From assembly GCA_044356305.1 (NCBI GenBank), contig JBIKWM010000001.1, forward strand, positions 310,001-374,000: a stretch of 64,000 nt of DNA, given 5' to 3'. Each line of letters opens with the position of its first letter. Positions within the stretch are counted from its first letter, which is position 1. Origin of the DNA: JBIKWM01 sp044356305 (GTDB taxonomy: Bacteria; Bacteroidota; Bacteroidia; UBA10329). The position numbers were made by a program, and so were the translations under genes. This document shows, piece after piece, positions 23,049 to 32,609 of this stretch. The notes below the pieces were generated by a model, which saw only the letters and a list, made by a program, of their open reading frames with translations, did no database searches and was not told the origin of the DNA.

Positions 23049-26000
23049 TCAGCGCAGCACCACTTTGCGGGAAGTTACAGTGCCATCGGCAGCCGTGATG
23101 CGTACCAGATAGACCCCCGGCCCAACATTGCCGACCTCAAAGCGGGTATCTCCATTGGCCAAAGCCATGTTGGCGCGGCTCAGGATTGTGCGGCCGGTCA
23201 TATCAGTCAACTCTAGCATGGCCATGGTGGCCAAGGCGCTGTTCCGAACGGTCACAAACCCGGCCCCATCGGCCCAGATCTGAAGGCCTGAGACTTCGGG
23301 AGAGCCCTGGTTAGCAGGGGGGTTGAGGTGGAGAATGAAACGGTCAGAGGCGTCAGAGCCATCGGTGACATAGCTGTATGCGGCCGCCCTTAGGTCGTAC
23401 ATCTTCTTTTCGAACCTGTCTTCGAGCACTATCTGCAATTCAGCCGGCACCCCTCTCATATCCTCGAGCGCTAATCTGAAGACCCCTGCGGCAGCCGGTC
23501 GCGCACTGAGGGCAACGGCCCTGTGCTCATAAGCTGTCAACGCTGGCATCGAGTTAACACTCAGCCTTGTTTCAGAGGCAACTGAACTCAGGCTTGGCAA
23601 TTCGGTGCTTCCATCCAGCTTATCGGCATCCCATAGCTCATCAATACCCAAAGTGGCCTCGTCAGACAGGTAAACCGTGGTGCGGTCGGCACCATTCGGC
23701 CCAGTGAGGCTAAGGTTGAACATTGACTCGTACCAAGGAACAGCCGCATAGAATGACGGGTTAGCCGCGGTGCGTCCCGATTGGTTGAAGGTGAACGAGC
23801 CCGAGCCAGATGTCCGCTTGATGAAGAAGCCTTGCGAAGATGCAATGACCTGAGGACCGACTGAGCCGATGTACTGACCTACGTATGGTCCCGTGGCCTG
23901 GAAGAACTGGACCTGACCATTGAAACCCTGGGCCCCGGCACTGGTCGGATTCCAAGACCATGCCGATGGGAAAGGGTTGGCCACCATGTGCCAGCCGCTC
24001 CAAGAGTTGGCGCCCGTAACACCCAAGGCGGGTGTACTAACATCACCACTGTGCGGGATGCCCGAAAGCGACATGGTGATGGGCCCCCAGCCGTTCGTAG
24101 ACAGTGTAGCCAGGCCCATGCCACTGGTTATGGTGCCACTGGAACGCACGTGCCAACGCCATGTGCTGCAATTGGGCTGATATGCCCCGGGCGAGGCGCT
24201 CTCTCTCCATTCGAACAGGCGGCCATAGGGCGAACCGATGAACAGACTGTCCGAGGAACAGGTCACCGAGGCTAGCAACTGTGCCCCGTCAGTACCGTAA
24301 GGCTGAAACTCAGACAGCTCTGTGGCAATATTCGGAGACTGCACCGCGCTGCCCACGTAGTTGTAGCGATTATTGCCCCCGGGCAGGTAGCGCTCCATGA
24401 CGATGGGGCCGGTCAAAGTGCCGGGGGTGGGGTCGGTGAAATTATCAATGTAAGCCGTCTGTGTCGCGGTTGATCTGAGTATCAGTTGCCCTGCAGAGGT
24501 GGTCAAGGCCCCCTCTTGCAGTTCAAGTTTGTTCCTGATGCTGACTTTGGCCCCAACAGCAACCTGTTTGGGTGCGGCCCCCTGCATCACCAGATTATTG
24601 AATGTGGTGGTGCCTATCTCCTGGGTTCCAAAGGCTCCCATCATGTTCACGGTACCACTGGTCATCACTGGCTGATTATCTGAGCCGCCAGTGAAAATCC
24701 AATCATCGGCCACGTTCATCACCGCTGTGGAGCCCAGTATGGTATTGATGTAAGCCGTTATATAGTCTCCGGTGATGTTGACCACATTGAGGTTGCCGAT
24801 GTTCAAAGTGCCATTTGTGTTGTCCAGGTCACCACCCACGTTCACGGTCGCGCTACCTGCGGCAGTGGGGACATTAAGCACCCCAGGCGCCACTATGGAC
24901 AGCTTATCCCCAACATTCAAAGTGGCCACATTGTCCACCAACAGTGTACCGCTCACAGTGACATCATCAGCCGAGGCCATATGGCCAGATGGTATCGTGA
25001 CCGTGTGTGAGGCGCGAACGGTTACATCGGTCTGGCAACTGATCACAAATCCTGTGCTCGGTGTGGCAGTCCAGTTAGGGGTGCCCTCAATTTTCCATTG
25101 CCAGGTGGTGTTGGTGGGCCAGTTGCCTGTGCTAACACTGCGGAGCGTACCTACTGCGTTGTAGGCCCCTGGGGTGCCGCCACTGCCACACGATGACTTC
25201 CAATTGGAGGCCTGAGTGTTATCGGCCTGCGGATGCTTCAATGACAGACTGGGCCCAGTGCCATCGGGCGAGGTGGGCCATGGTGACGCATCAGCATAGG
25301 TCACTTGATCGAAAGTCAGCCCATTCTTCTTCAGCCGGATAGTGGAGGTTGAGTTGACAAGTTGATCGGCAGATGTGCTTCTCACGAGATCCGCTGTGAA
25401 TGGGAAGGCACCAGCAGAACCCACTTGAATGGTGAGGTAGCCCCCGGAAGGAACCGTGACGTTCGGGAACGTGTAGGTCCAAGCAGGGTTGGTGTTCTCA
25501 AGCGTAAACAACGATGACAGTACCACGGGTGAGGTCCCCCAATTATATAGTTCAACCCATTCCTCATCAAGCCCTGTGGAATTGTACATCACCTCGTTGA
25601 TTACAAGATCCGGGAATGTGGTGACCGCTCCAACCGTGAAGTCAATACTCGAAAGGGTGGTAACATTATCATTTCCTGTCCAATTCGCTGCGGTGTTGAC
25701 CATGGGCTTGTATGAAGCGATGGAACCCTGATTGCTCCGCGATGAGGAGTATTCCCAATTATCCAAGGTGCTCGTGGTGACCAGGTTACCGTTAGGCACA
25801 TTCAACGCGGCCGGCAGGTATGAATTGTTGGTGTTCGGAACCCCAGTGGTAATCCATGGTGAATTGGTGAGGCCATAAATGAATGAGGCACAAGCAGGAG
25901 AGCCTTGATAAACGAAAATATTCTCGTTCGAAGCAGATAGGCCGCTCAGATTGCCTGAGGTGACAGTCCCAAGATCTGCAGCCCCTGTCGCGGTTCCTGG

Positions 26001-28172
26001 ATCGGTAACAACTATGACTGTACCTGGCGCAATGGCGCTTCCGGTCGTGTTCTGCCACACCAATGTGTTCTCATTGGTATTGAGAGATGTGCCCGTCCAT
26101 GCGTTGTCTGTAAAGCTCAATTGGGCTCCTACCGGGATGGAGGCCCAATTGACGAAGGAGAAGCCGTCCGGAGCATCGGTAAGCATTCCGATGATACTTA
26201 TGTCACCAACCGCCAAAGTGCCCCCAGAAGAACAGACAGAGCCACTGACTGCAACATTCTGTGTCGATGCCCCGCCACCTGAGTTGGAGACATTGCCAGA
26301 TGGGCTACCCGCTGCCGCAGAGGCCGATATCCGCACATAAACAGTGGTTGTTGCCAAGGTGCCGCCTGTGTACGCCACATTCACACTTCCTGAAAAAGTT
26401 GAGTTGTCTGTTGAGACCTCATAACCCGTTGGTGCTGTAATGGTAATGTTCCCTGACGCAGGACTCAGATCACTTCCGGTCAAGGCATAGGTTTGTGAGG
26501 CAGATGCCGTGCCTGATGTCGTGTTGAAGCCACTCAGGCTTGAAGGAGAGACAGCCAAAGCGGGAGATGCAGCTGTGAAATCGGTGCTTGAAAGGGTGAA
26601 AGGCGAATCGTTTCCCGTATAGTTGGCCGGATTGTTAACAATGGGTTTGTACGCTGCGATGGTACTCTGATTGCTCCTTGAGCCTGAGAATTCCCAATTA
26701 TCGAGATTGCTTGACATGACCAGATTGCCGTTGGCCACATTCAACACTGCTGGCAGGTACGACTGATTGCTAGTGGGGACACCAGTAGAAATCCAAGCAG
26801 CGTTGGAGAATCCAAAAATGAACTCAGGACAGCTCAAAGTGCCAGTGTAAGCAAAGATGTTGTCATCGCTGGCCGAGATTCCGCTCAGAACACCTGACAC
26901 TATGGTGCCCTGATCCGTTGTTCCGGTACCCCCAGCGTTGGAAAGGAGAATGACCGTGCCGGGCGCTATGGCACTGCCTGTGTTGTTCTGCCACACAACA
27001 GTGTTCTCATTGGTGGTTAGGGCGGAGCCCGTCCAGCCGTTGTCGGTGAACGAGATGGACGTTCCATTCGGGATGCTCACCCAGTTTACAAAGGAGAAAC
27101 CGTCCGGGTCATCAGAGAGATATCCCATGATTGAGAGATCGCCTACTGAGAATGTACCGCTCGGTGCAGGGCAGACCAATCCGCTCACGGCCACGTTCTG
27201 GGTTGAGGCCCCACCACCTGCATTGGTAACGTTTCCACTGGGGCTACCAGCACCTGCCGAGGACGCGATACGCACGAAAATACTAGTAGCAGCCAATGTC
27301 CCACCAGTGTAAGCTACATTCACACTGCTGGAAAAGGTCAAGTTGTTGGTCGACACTTCGTAATCGGAAGGGGCTGTTACTGTGAGGTTCCCGCTAGCCG
27401 GGCTCAGGTTGCTGCCGCTGAGGGTGTAGGACTGCGAAGCAGAAACGGTACCTGAAGAAGTGCTGAATCCGCTGAGACTGGTCGGGCTAACAACGATGGA
27501 GGGCGTGGTCAGAGCTGACCCACTCACAGACACATTATCAATGGAGAAACTCGGCCTGTTGCCACTGCCGGTCACGTCTCTAACAATCCAGCGCAGCTGA
27601 ACCACCGCCTGATTATCGCAGGCCGAGGGAAGTGTCACAGATTTGGCGGTCACATCTGTTGCACCAGTGCCACTGTTTATGGTGGATGTGTTGGCGTTCT
27701 GATATCCGCTCGAAGCGACACTAGTAAAGACTCCACTTGTCCCGACACGGTATTGAAGAAGAAGCTCATTGATTCTGCCTGCTGAGATTCTGGCCTGAGT
27801 AGCGGCATCCCAATTCACCACGATGGTCTGCAATGACGTGGTGCTCACGGCAAGACACACTGTACGTATATTGCTACCAGAACTCAATTGTCCGCATTTG
27901 CCATTCATATCATATACTCCGGCTCCTGTGGTCGCGTTCGTTCCCCCGGCAAGTGCCTGGTTAGCGGTAGGCGCAGCAGTTGCAACGGTCGTGCTAAGCG
28001 AACCCGCCACAGTCCAACCCTGCCAACCGGCCGGATAAGCCGTAGTTGATCCCGTGAAGGAACTGAAGTCCTGAGAATAGGGCAGCGACTGGGCTGTCGG
28101 ATTCGTCTGCGCAGTGGCGTCAATCACGAGGAGGCATGCCACAGCGGCCATGCTGATTCTGAATGTTCTCAT
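23049..28172 (-). CDS. Giant repeat-rich T9SS surface protein with LTD domain
   Basis: A 1,707-residue protein starting MRTFRISMAAVACLLVIDAT (signal peptide); starts further upstream extend through non-signal sequence. Visible parts: an N-terminal jelly-roll-like domain (about 30-205), also found in the next gene upstream; two copies of a 110-residue Ser/Thr/Gly-rich module (SPSSLSGFNTTSGTASASQT type, with GYEVSTDNSTFSGSVNVAY), each followed by a copy of a 160-residue module (DGFSFVNWASIP, NENTLVWQN, GTVIVV); an LTD domain near the middle (VINEVMYNSTGLDEEWVELY); a beta-helix-like or passenger region; and a T9SS type A tail (GPGVYLVRITAADGTVTSRK). Likely an adhesin-like surface protein; no catalytic residues are visible. 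Confidence 0.88.
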   Translation of the reverse strand: MRTFRISMAAVACLLVIDATAQTNPTAQSLPYSQDFSSFTGSTTAYPAGWQGWTVAGSLSTTVATAAPTANQALAGGTNATTGAGVYDMNGKCGQLSSGSNIRTVCLAVSTTSLQTIVVNWDAATQARISAGRINELLLQYRVGTSGVFTSVASSGYQNANTSTINSGTGATDVTAKSVTLPSACDNQAVVQLRWIVRDVTGSGNRPSFSIDNVSVSGSALTTPSIVVSPTSLSGFSTSSGTVSASQSYTLSGSNLSPASGNLTVTAPSDYEVSTNNLTFSSSVNVAYTGGTLAATSIFVRIASSAGAGSPSGNVTNAGGGASTQNVAVSGLVCPAPSGTFSVGDLSIMGYLSDDPDGFSFVNWVSIPNGTSISFTDNGWTGSALTTNENTVVWQNNTGSAIAPGTVILLSNAGGTGTTDQGTIVSGVLSGISASDDNIFAYTGTLSCPEFIFGFSNAAWISTGVPTSNQSYLPAVLNVANGNLVMSSNLDNWEFSGSRSNQSTIAAYKPIVNNPANYTGNDSPFTLSSTDFTAASPALAVSPSSLSGFNTTSGTASASQTYALTGSDLSPASGNITITAPTGYEVSTDNSTFSGSVNVAYTGGTLATTTVYVRISASAAAGSPSGNVSNSGGGASTQNVAVSGSVCSSGGTLAVGDISIIGMLTDAPDGFSFVNWASIPVGAQLSFTDNAWTGTSLNTNENTLVWQNTTGSAIAPGTVIVVTDPGTATGAADLGTVTSGNLSGLSASNENIFVYQGSPACASFIYGLTNSPWITTGVPNTNNSYLPAALNVPNGNLVTTSTLDNWEYSSSRSNQGSIASYKPMVNTAANWTGNDNVTTLSSIDFTVGAVTTFPDLVINEVMYNSTGLDEEWVELYNWGTSPVVLSSLFTLENTNPAWTYTFPNVTVPSGGYLTIQVGSAGAFPFTADLVRSTSADQLVNSTSTIRLKKNGLTFDQVTYADASPWPTSPDGTGPSLSLKHPQADNTQASNWKSSCGSGGTPGAYNAVGTLRSVSTGNWPTNTTWQWKIEGTPNWTATPSTGFVISCQTDVTVRASHTVTIPSGHMASADDVTVSGTLLVDNVATLNVGDKLSIVAPGVLNVPTAAGSATVNVGGDLDNTNGTLNIGNLNVVNITGDYITAYINTILGSTAVMNVADDWIFTGGSDNQPVMTSGTVNMMGAFGTQEIGTTTFNNLVMQGAAPKQVAVGAKVSIRNKLELQEGALTTSAGQLILRSTATQTAYIDNFTDPTPGTLTGPIVMERYLPGGNNRYNYVGSAVQSPNIATELSEFQPYGTDGAQLLASVTCSSDSLFIGSPYGRLFEWRESASPGAYQPNCSTWRWHVRSSGTITSGMGLATLSTNGWGPITMSLSGIPHSGDVSTPALGVTGANSWSGWHMVANPFPSAWSWNPTSAGAQGFNGQVQFFQATGPYVGQYIGSVGPQVIASSQGFFIKRTSGSGSFTFNQSGRTAANPSFYAAVPWYESMFNLSLTGPNGADRTTVYLSDEATLGIDELWDADKLDGSTELPSLSSVASETRLSVNSMPALTAYEHRAVALSARPAAAGVFRLALEDMRGVPAELQIVLEDRFEKKMYDLRAAAYSYVTDGSDASDRFILHLNPPANQGSPEVSGLQIWADGAGFVTVRNSALATMAMLELTDMTGRTILSRANMALANGDTRFEVGNVGPGVYLVRITAADGTVTSRKVVLR

Positions 28173-28318
28173 TTCAATGTTGTTATTGACTTCTGAAAGG
28201 CCCGCAAGGATATACCTGCTGTATATCCTCACCATTACCCTATTGTTAAAGACACTAACCGGCTGGATTATATCAGTGATCCAGATGAACCCAAGCGAAA
28301 GGGAGGCGTCTCCTGTCC

Positions 28319-29248
28319 TCAGAGCTTGACGAGCCTGATCACCGCCCCATCTGAAGTGCAAAGGGTATAGACGCCCGGCTCCTGAGCTCGGACATCCACT
28401 ATATCCGATCCTTCAAGGAAGGCCAGCGAACGCCCCAGGCGGTCAGTCACTCTTCCAATTACCGGCACGCTGAGCCGGAAAAGACCGTCAGAAGGGTTCT
28501 CAGATTGCAAAAGGCTGACTGGAGGATAGTTGAGGACTCCCACCGAGGTGGTCGGAGAGCTGTTCACCGTTATATCATCCACACGCAGCTCAGGGCGGGT
28601 CCCGTTTCCATCAACGGTCTGAAGGTACACCCATCGCACCTGCACCACTGGCTGATTGTCACAAGTGGCAGGTAGAGTTGCATTCATTACAGAACTCGAT
28701 GCCAGCGCACCAGTGGTATATTCACTCTGTGTCGGAGTCGAGGCCCATGCCCCACTGCTTCCTATGCGGTACTGGAGCCTGATTGCAAAGATCCTGGGGG
28801 TGGCCGGGTCATCGCCAACTGTTATGGTGCCACCTGTCCATTGCACTGTGACACCCTGTCTGCCAACGCTGTTCAGTGCAAGGACGGCCGCTCCGACAAA
28901 TCGGGTTTCAGCCGCATTTCCGGCAGCGCAATCATCATATTGGGCCGAGCTGGTCGCTATGAAACTGAATCCGTTAGCATCAAGACCATTGATCCTGTTC
29001 CTGGCTCCTTGTGCATAGCCGCAGTCATAGTCAGCAGTGCCCTCGGCAGTTACGTCATAGGTGGTGGGCTCTGACGGGTCAGTGGTGTAATGGAACACCA
29101 TGTTGGACGGATATGTGCCAGATGGTGATGAGCTTGGCCAACTGTTGAATGTGTATGCCCCTCCATTCAGGTTGAATGCTGTCGGAGATGTCTGGGCAAA
29201 AAGACCGGTGAAGGTCATTGAGAGAAGAAGCGTAGAAGTGATTCGCAT
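28319..29248 (-). CDS. T9SS-secreted jelly-roll protein (309 aa)
   Basis: Signal peptide (MRITSTLLLSMTFTGLFAQ), a beta-rich domain of about 220 residues, and a short T9SS-type tail (QSENPSDGLFRLSVP, EPGVYTLCTSDGAVIRLVKL). The stretch FAIRLQYRIGSSGAW, TLPATCDNQPVVQVRWVY and RPELRVDDITVNS closely matches the N-terminal domain of the giant protein encoded next downstream (LLLQYRVGTSGVF, LPSACDNQAVVQLRW, RPSFSIDNVSVSG). It is therefore a stand-alone version of that domain, consistent with duplication. About 145 bp with no feature separates the two genes. Confidence 0.85.
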   Translation of the reverse strand: MRITSTLLLSMTFTGLFAQTSPTAFNLNGGAYTFNSWPSSSPSGTYPSNMVFHYTTDPSEPTTYDVTAEGTADYDCGYAQGARNRINGLDANGFSFIATSSAQYDDCAAGNAAETRFVGAAVLALNSVGRQGVTVQWTGGTITVGDDPATPRIFAIRLQYRIGSSGAWASTPTQSEYTTGALASSSVMNATLPATCDNQPVVQVRWVYLQTVDGNGTRPELRVDDITVNSSPTTSVGVLNYPPVSLLQSENPSDGLFRLSVPVIGRVTDRLGRSLAFLEGSDIVDVRAQEPGVYTLCTSDGAVIRLVKL

Positions 29249-29266
29249 TTTGGTTTGATTGATGGT

Positions 29267-30439
29267 TTATTCAAAAAGGTAGATGGCACCCGCTCTGACC
29301 TGATCTGTCCAAGAGAGCGGGTCAACTGTCAGTTCTTCATTGAGCACATGCCAGTATTGGCATCGTAGCAGGAGCGGAACCCTAGGCACATTGAACTGGA
29401 GGGCAGCAGAGAGACGCTCGTTGTTTCCTAGGGCAAGGTCATTCAGGTTATAATTCTCATACCGAAAGGAAATTGATGTCCTTATGGGTCGTATGTGATA
29501 ATTGGCCTGAGCGACAAACGCTCCGAATCTCACTTTTGAATGTGTCACCGAATCAGGTAGTCCCTGTAGCAGAACATTGCCAGGGTTGGCCAGCACAGCC
29601 TCACCCAGGTGCCATTCGACTTGAACCGAGGCCCCGTGCCATTGAAAGGCTCCGTCAATGGCCAACATGTACTTCCGGCCATCAATGGTCTTCAGGCTGA
29701 ATTCACCTGATGAGCCAGGGGGCAGCACCTCGCCCAAGGGCTGCCTCTTATCTGCGTAACGCCCGTTCAATCCCAAAGCGAACATGGGCAGGTGGGTGTC
29801 AATCTCATCTGTATCGCGGAGCCTGAACCTAGTGGGCCAGGCAATCTGAAGGCGACCGACCAACTCAGGATTTCCGCTCGCATCATTTTCCCCGCGCAGG
29901 GAGAGTTCACCAAGACCGGTATAGACTCCCAGTTCGAGGTCAATCAACTGTCTCAGGAACGACCCGCCCACACTGACCCCTACATCTCTTCTGGAGAAGA
30001 CACCGCCTCGCAGAAACTCCGCCCGCTGCCAGTAAAGTGTGTTCCTGAAGGGAACCAGTGACGATCGGCAATAGGGAGTCTTTCCGTATCCCGCTTTAAT
30101 GCTGAAATGCCTCAGGCCTCTGTAGGTGATGTTGGCCTCCATCACCCCTGGGTTCTCGGGATCATTCTGCGCAAATGCCACATCTGCCAAGTCTACCTGG
30201 AGCTCATATGCGATAAGGTTCTTGACCCGACCCTTCAGTTGAATCTGAGCATCACGGAGTGCGAACCGGTTCTTGCTATTGTCAGCCTCCCCCGGTTTCT
30301 GAAACCGATGGTTGTAGTACATGCTCACCGTACCACCAATCTCCAAGGTGTGCCAACCGTTGCCGATGGTAAGCTGTGCCCAGGATTGCGCAGGCAACCA
30401 TGACAGGGCAAGAATTGACAGGGCACGCCAAGGGTTCAT
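29267..30439 (-). CDS. Phosphate-selective porin O/P family protein
   Basis: A 390-residue outer-membrane barrel. Signal peptide to about residue 22 (QSWAQ), then LEIGGTVSMYYNHRFQKPGE and FALRDAQIQLKGRVKNLIAYELQVDLADV, the typical start of the Porin_O_P (OprO/OprP) family. C-terminal strands end in VRAGAIYLFE, close to the usual terminal aromatic. In Pseudomonas OprP/OprO take up phosphate and polyphosphate, but the family is broad in Bacteroidota. The ATG overlaps the stop of the upstream propeller gene (4 bp), so it belongs to a coupled operon with that gene and an LTD lipoprotein. Confidence 0.85.
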   Translation of the reverse strand: MNPWRALSILALSWLPAQSWAQLTIGNGWHTLEIGGTVSMYYNHRFQKPGEADNSKNRFALRDAQIQLKGRVKNLIAYELQVDLADVAFAQNDPENPGVMEANITYRGLRHFSIKAGYGKTPYCRSSLVPFRNTLYWQRAEFLRGGVFSRRDVGVSVGGSFLRQLIDLELGVYTGLGELSLRGENDASGNPELVGRLQIAWPTRFRLRDTDEIDTHLPMFALGLNGRYADKRQPLGEVLPPGSSGEFSLKTIDGRKYMLAIDGAFQWHGASVQVEWHLGEAVLANPGNVLLQGLPDSVTHSKVRFGAFVAQANYHIRPIRTSISFRYENYNLNDLALGNNERLSAALQFNVPRVPLLLRCQYWHVLNEELTVDPLSWTDQVRAGAIYLFE

Positions 30440-31146
30440 CTCAGATCGGCCTTATTGAACCTTGTCAGAAGTTGCATGTCGTCTGATACGATGTAGAGAT
30501 CACCATCGGGACCGAATGCCAGACCCTCCGGATTATGAACCTTGACCCTCCAGGATTTCTCTACACGGTGGTCGGAGGAGAGCACCAAGAGCTTACGGTC
30601 CTCGTCACTCAGAACCCATAATTTTCCCTCGTGCCAAACGGCTGCGCTCACATCTGAACTGATGCGCAGATCAATAGTGCCAACAAGAGCAAATAAATCG
30701 TTGAGTATGTAGAGCCTGCTCGGCTCCTTTTCGGTGATCAGATAAGTGACCTTGCCGGCCGGGTCGTGGCTGGCGGCCTCAAACCCACGGTTCCTTGCCC
30801 CGAGAAAGGAAACAGGGAAAATGTCTGATAGGGTCAGGTCTTTCCGGTTGAATCTATAGATTCTTCTTTCCGATTCATCTACTGCCAGGACCGTGTTGGC
30901 AGACAGAGTGATGGCCTCAAAGTCTGACCCATGGGAGAACACCTTGCGGAAAGCAAGGCCATCTTTCGAAAGCGTGTACAAGAGGCCATTGTCACTGACC
31001 ACGAGAAATGAGTCCCGCTGCGCATCCCACACAAGATCAGATGGTTCAGGAATACCGATGCGTCTGGTCCAAAGAGGTGTAAGGAGACTCTGTGCTGAGA
31101 CATCAACTGTCAGCAAAAGTGCCCATATCGACATCCTGACGGTCAT
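30436..31146 (-). CDS. YjiK/SdiA-regulated beta-propeller protein
   Basis: A 236-residue exported protein of the SdiA-regulated (YjiK) group, structurally a six-bladed propeller related to phytase-like folds. Key stretches: GIPEPSDLVWDAQRDSFLVV, SDNGLLYTLSKDG, GSDFEAITLSANTVLAVDES, NRGFEAASHDPAGKVTYLIT, and VHNPEGLAFGPDGDLYIVSD, the Glu-containing repeats typical of the family. A short signal peptide is present (to about VSAQ). Its start overlaps the stop of the LTD lipoprotein and its stop overlaps the porin start, both by 4 bp. Function of the family is not settled. Confidence 0.88.
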   Translation of the reverse strand: MTVRMSIWALLLTVDVSAQSLLTPLWTRRIGIPEPSDLVWDAQRDSFLVVSDNGLLYTLSKDGLAFRKVFSHGSDFEAITLSANTVLAVDESERRIYRFNRKDLTLSDIFPVSFLGARNRGFEAASHDPAGKVTYLITEKEPSRLYILNDLFALVGTIDLRISSDVSAAVWHEGKLWVLSDEDRKLLVLSSDHRVEKSWRVKVHNPEGLAFGPDGDLYIVSDDMQLLTRFNKADLR

Positions 31147-31703
31147 TGGTTCTTATTGCCCGGGGTCGGCAACTGAAAAATCAACCAGTCTGGCCCACCG
31201 TCCGGGTATCTCCCCTCACTGGCCCCGTCAGATATCCCTGATGTGTACCTCATGGTATCTACCATCAGGGCATTCCCGTCTTCAATCCGAACCAGCCCAA
31301 CAGTCTCACCGGACGAGGAGAGCTTGAAATTGGAGTGAATCTGCGCGGCCACCGTGTCCATATCATCACACCAGATGATAAGGAATCCTTTTGCCTCTAT
31401 GGTCAAAGTGGGCAGAGCGTACTGCAGGTCATCAGTGCCCACGGCATCTGTAACGTACCACTCGTTCTCTTGAATAACCACAGGCTGATTCCCGGGATTG
31501 TAGAGTTCGATCCAATCTTCGGGAGAACCGAACTCGTTCAGGTCGGTTGAGCCGTTCGAGACTATCTCATTGATCAAGAGCGCTGGGGCCGTATCCAACG
31601 TATCGTTGGAAGGTGTGGGAATCACTGATTCACGGTCGGGTAGGCAGGAGTGCAGGCCTAAAAGAAGCATCCAACCAAGAAAGTACCTGTACACGGGTCC
31701 CAT
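31143..31703 (-). CDS. LTD-domain lipoprotein
   Basis: A 186-residue protein with lipobox GLHSC (Cys about 20) and then a single lamin-tail domain: LLINEIVSNGSTDLNEFG, WIELYNPGNQPVVI, KGFLIIWCDDMD, FKLSSSGETVGLVR and EGRYPDGGPDW follow the LTD strand order. No T9SS tail; lipid anchoring replaces it. It is the first gene of a coupled three-gene operon (lipoprotein, propeller, porin), which suggests a small outer-membrane complex with the porin. Whether it faces the surface or periplasm is unknown. Confidence 0.88.
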   Translation of the reverse strand: MGPVYRYFLGWMLLLGLHSCLPDRESVIPTPSNDTLDTAPALLINEIVSNGSTDLNEFGSPEDWIELYNPGNQPVVIQENEWYVTDAVGTDDLQYALPTLTIEAKGFLIIWCDDMDTVAAQIHSNFKLSSSGETVGLVRIEDGNALMVDTMRYTSGISDGASEGRYPDGGPDWLIFQLPTPGNKNQ

Positions 31704-31773
31704 GAGGGACGCGAAGCACCACTTCTATTCTTAGGGAGCGGTTACCGTGTTGTTTCGGTAAGATTATCTCCTG

Positions 31774-32526
31774 TTAATTCTTAATGACGAGTGACCGCGA
31801 CCCATCTTGGAATCTCAATATATAAAGGCCCGAGGAGAAGTTTTGAAAGTCAATGTAAGACCCGTACTTGATCATAAGCGGCATTTCGCTGCCAGTCCAG
31901 TCACATAGGTCGTGTACTTCTCGGTCAGTGATCAAGTAATCAGAAACAAAAAGGCAAGAAGGAATCCGAGGTGAGGAGACCGGCCTTCTGTCAATTGAGC
32001 TAAATACATTCGGTGCATCGGGTGTCGGTGTCGGGAAAATGATCCAGGAACTGTTCCCATCTCCGTCACGCCCGTAGCTCTCATCCGGTCCCATGGCTGG
32101 GTATTGAACTGAGTCAATCACCGATTCGCCATCGGGCGAGGTGAAATAGACCCATCCGCCATTGGGGTCCAAGGTGAAAATGAGGTGGTCGGGGCCCAGT
32201 GATGTGTCGCCATCCGCCCAGAGGACCATGTGCTCATGTCCGGCCATGAGCATAGAGGGCGAATCGACCAGCCGATGTTTGGTGAGGTGCGATGGGTCAT
32301 CGGAAAGGAACATGAACCCGAGCGCGAACTGATTCACGGTGGTGTTGAATATCTCGAGCCAACCGCTGAACATGCCATTGGGGTCGGCAATGGTCTGGGT
32401 GTTGACGCTCTGTGCCTCATTGAGTTTCAGACCGGAGCCATAGGGCGGGGGCGGAGGCTGTGCCACACACGACCCGACATAGATACTGGCCGGGAGAAAC
32501 AGACGTATGGCCGAACGGAGCCTCAT
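31774..32526 (-). CDS. LTD-domain T9SS protein (250 aa)
   Basis: Signal peptide MRLRSAIRLFLPASIYVGSC (then VAQPPPPP), an LTD domain (about 30-160: LKLNEAQSVNTQTIADPNGM, GWLEIFNTT, SLGPDHLIFTLDPNGGWVYF) and a short T9SS-like tail ending in SSGLYILRFQDGSRSLVIKN. The TTG three codons upstream of the chosen ATG is less likely. It is about 70 bp upstream of the lipoprotein-propeller-porin operon on the same strand. Confidence 0.85.
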   Translation of the reverse strand: MRLRSAIRLFLPASIYVGSCVAQPPPPPYGSGLKLNEAQSVNTQTIADPNGMFSGWLEIFNTTVNQFALGFMFLSDDPSHLTKHRLVDSPSMLMAGHEHMVLWADGDTSLGPDHLIFTLDPNGGWVYFTSPDGESVIDSVQYPAMGPDESYGRDGDGNSSWIIFPTPTPDAPNVFSSIDRRPVSSPRIPSCLFVSDYLITDREVHDLCDWTGSEMPLMIKYGSYIDFQNFSSGLYILRFQDGSRSLVIKN

Positions 32527-32532
32527 GAGCAA

Positions 32533-32540
32533 CAAATGTA
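32533..32540 (-). promoter_or_regulatory. -7 promoter element TACATTTG
   Basis: Perfect TAnnTTTG on the minus strand, 6 nt before the LTD gene's ATG; a leaderless message is predicted. Confidence 0.6.
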
Positions 32541-32558
32541 AGCCCTGTCAGGAAATGG

Positions 32559-32587
32559 AAAAGGGCCGAGATGTCCCGGCCCTTTTT
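32559..32587 (-). terminator. Terminator after the upstream LTD gene
   Basis: AAAAGGGCCG and CGGCCCTTTT form a 10-bp stem with an 8-nt loop, with T-runs on both strands; it ends the transcript of the LTD gene starting at 33422. Confidence 0.8.
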
Positions 32588-32609
32588 CACTCAATTCGCG
32601 AAGGCGGAA

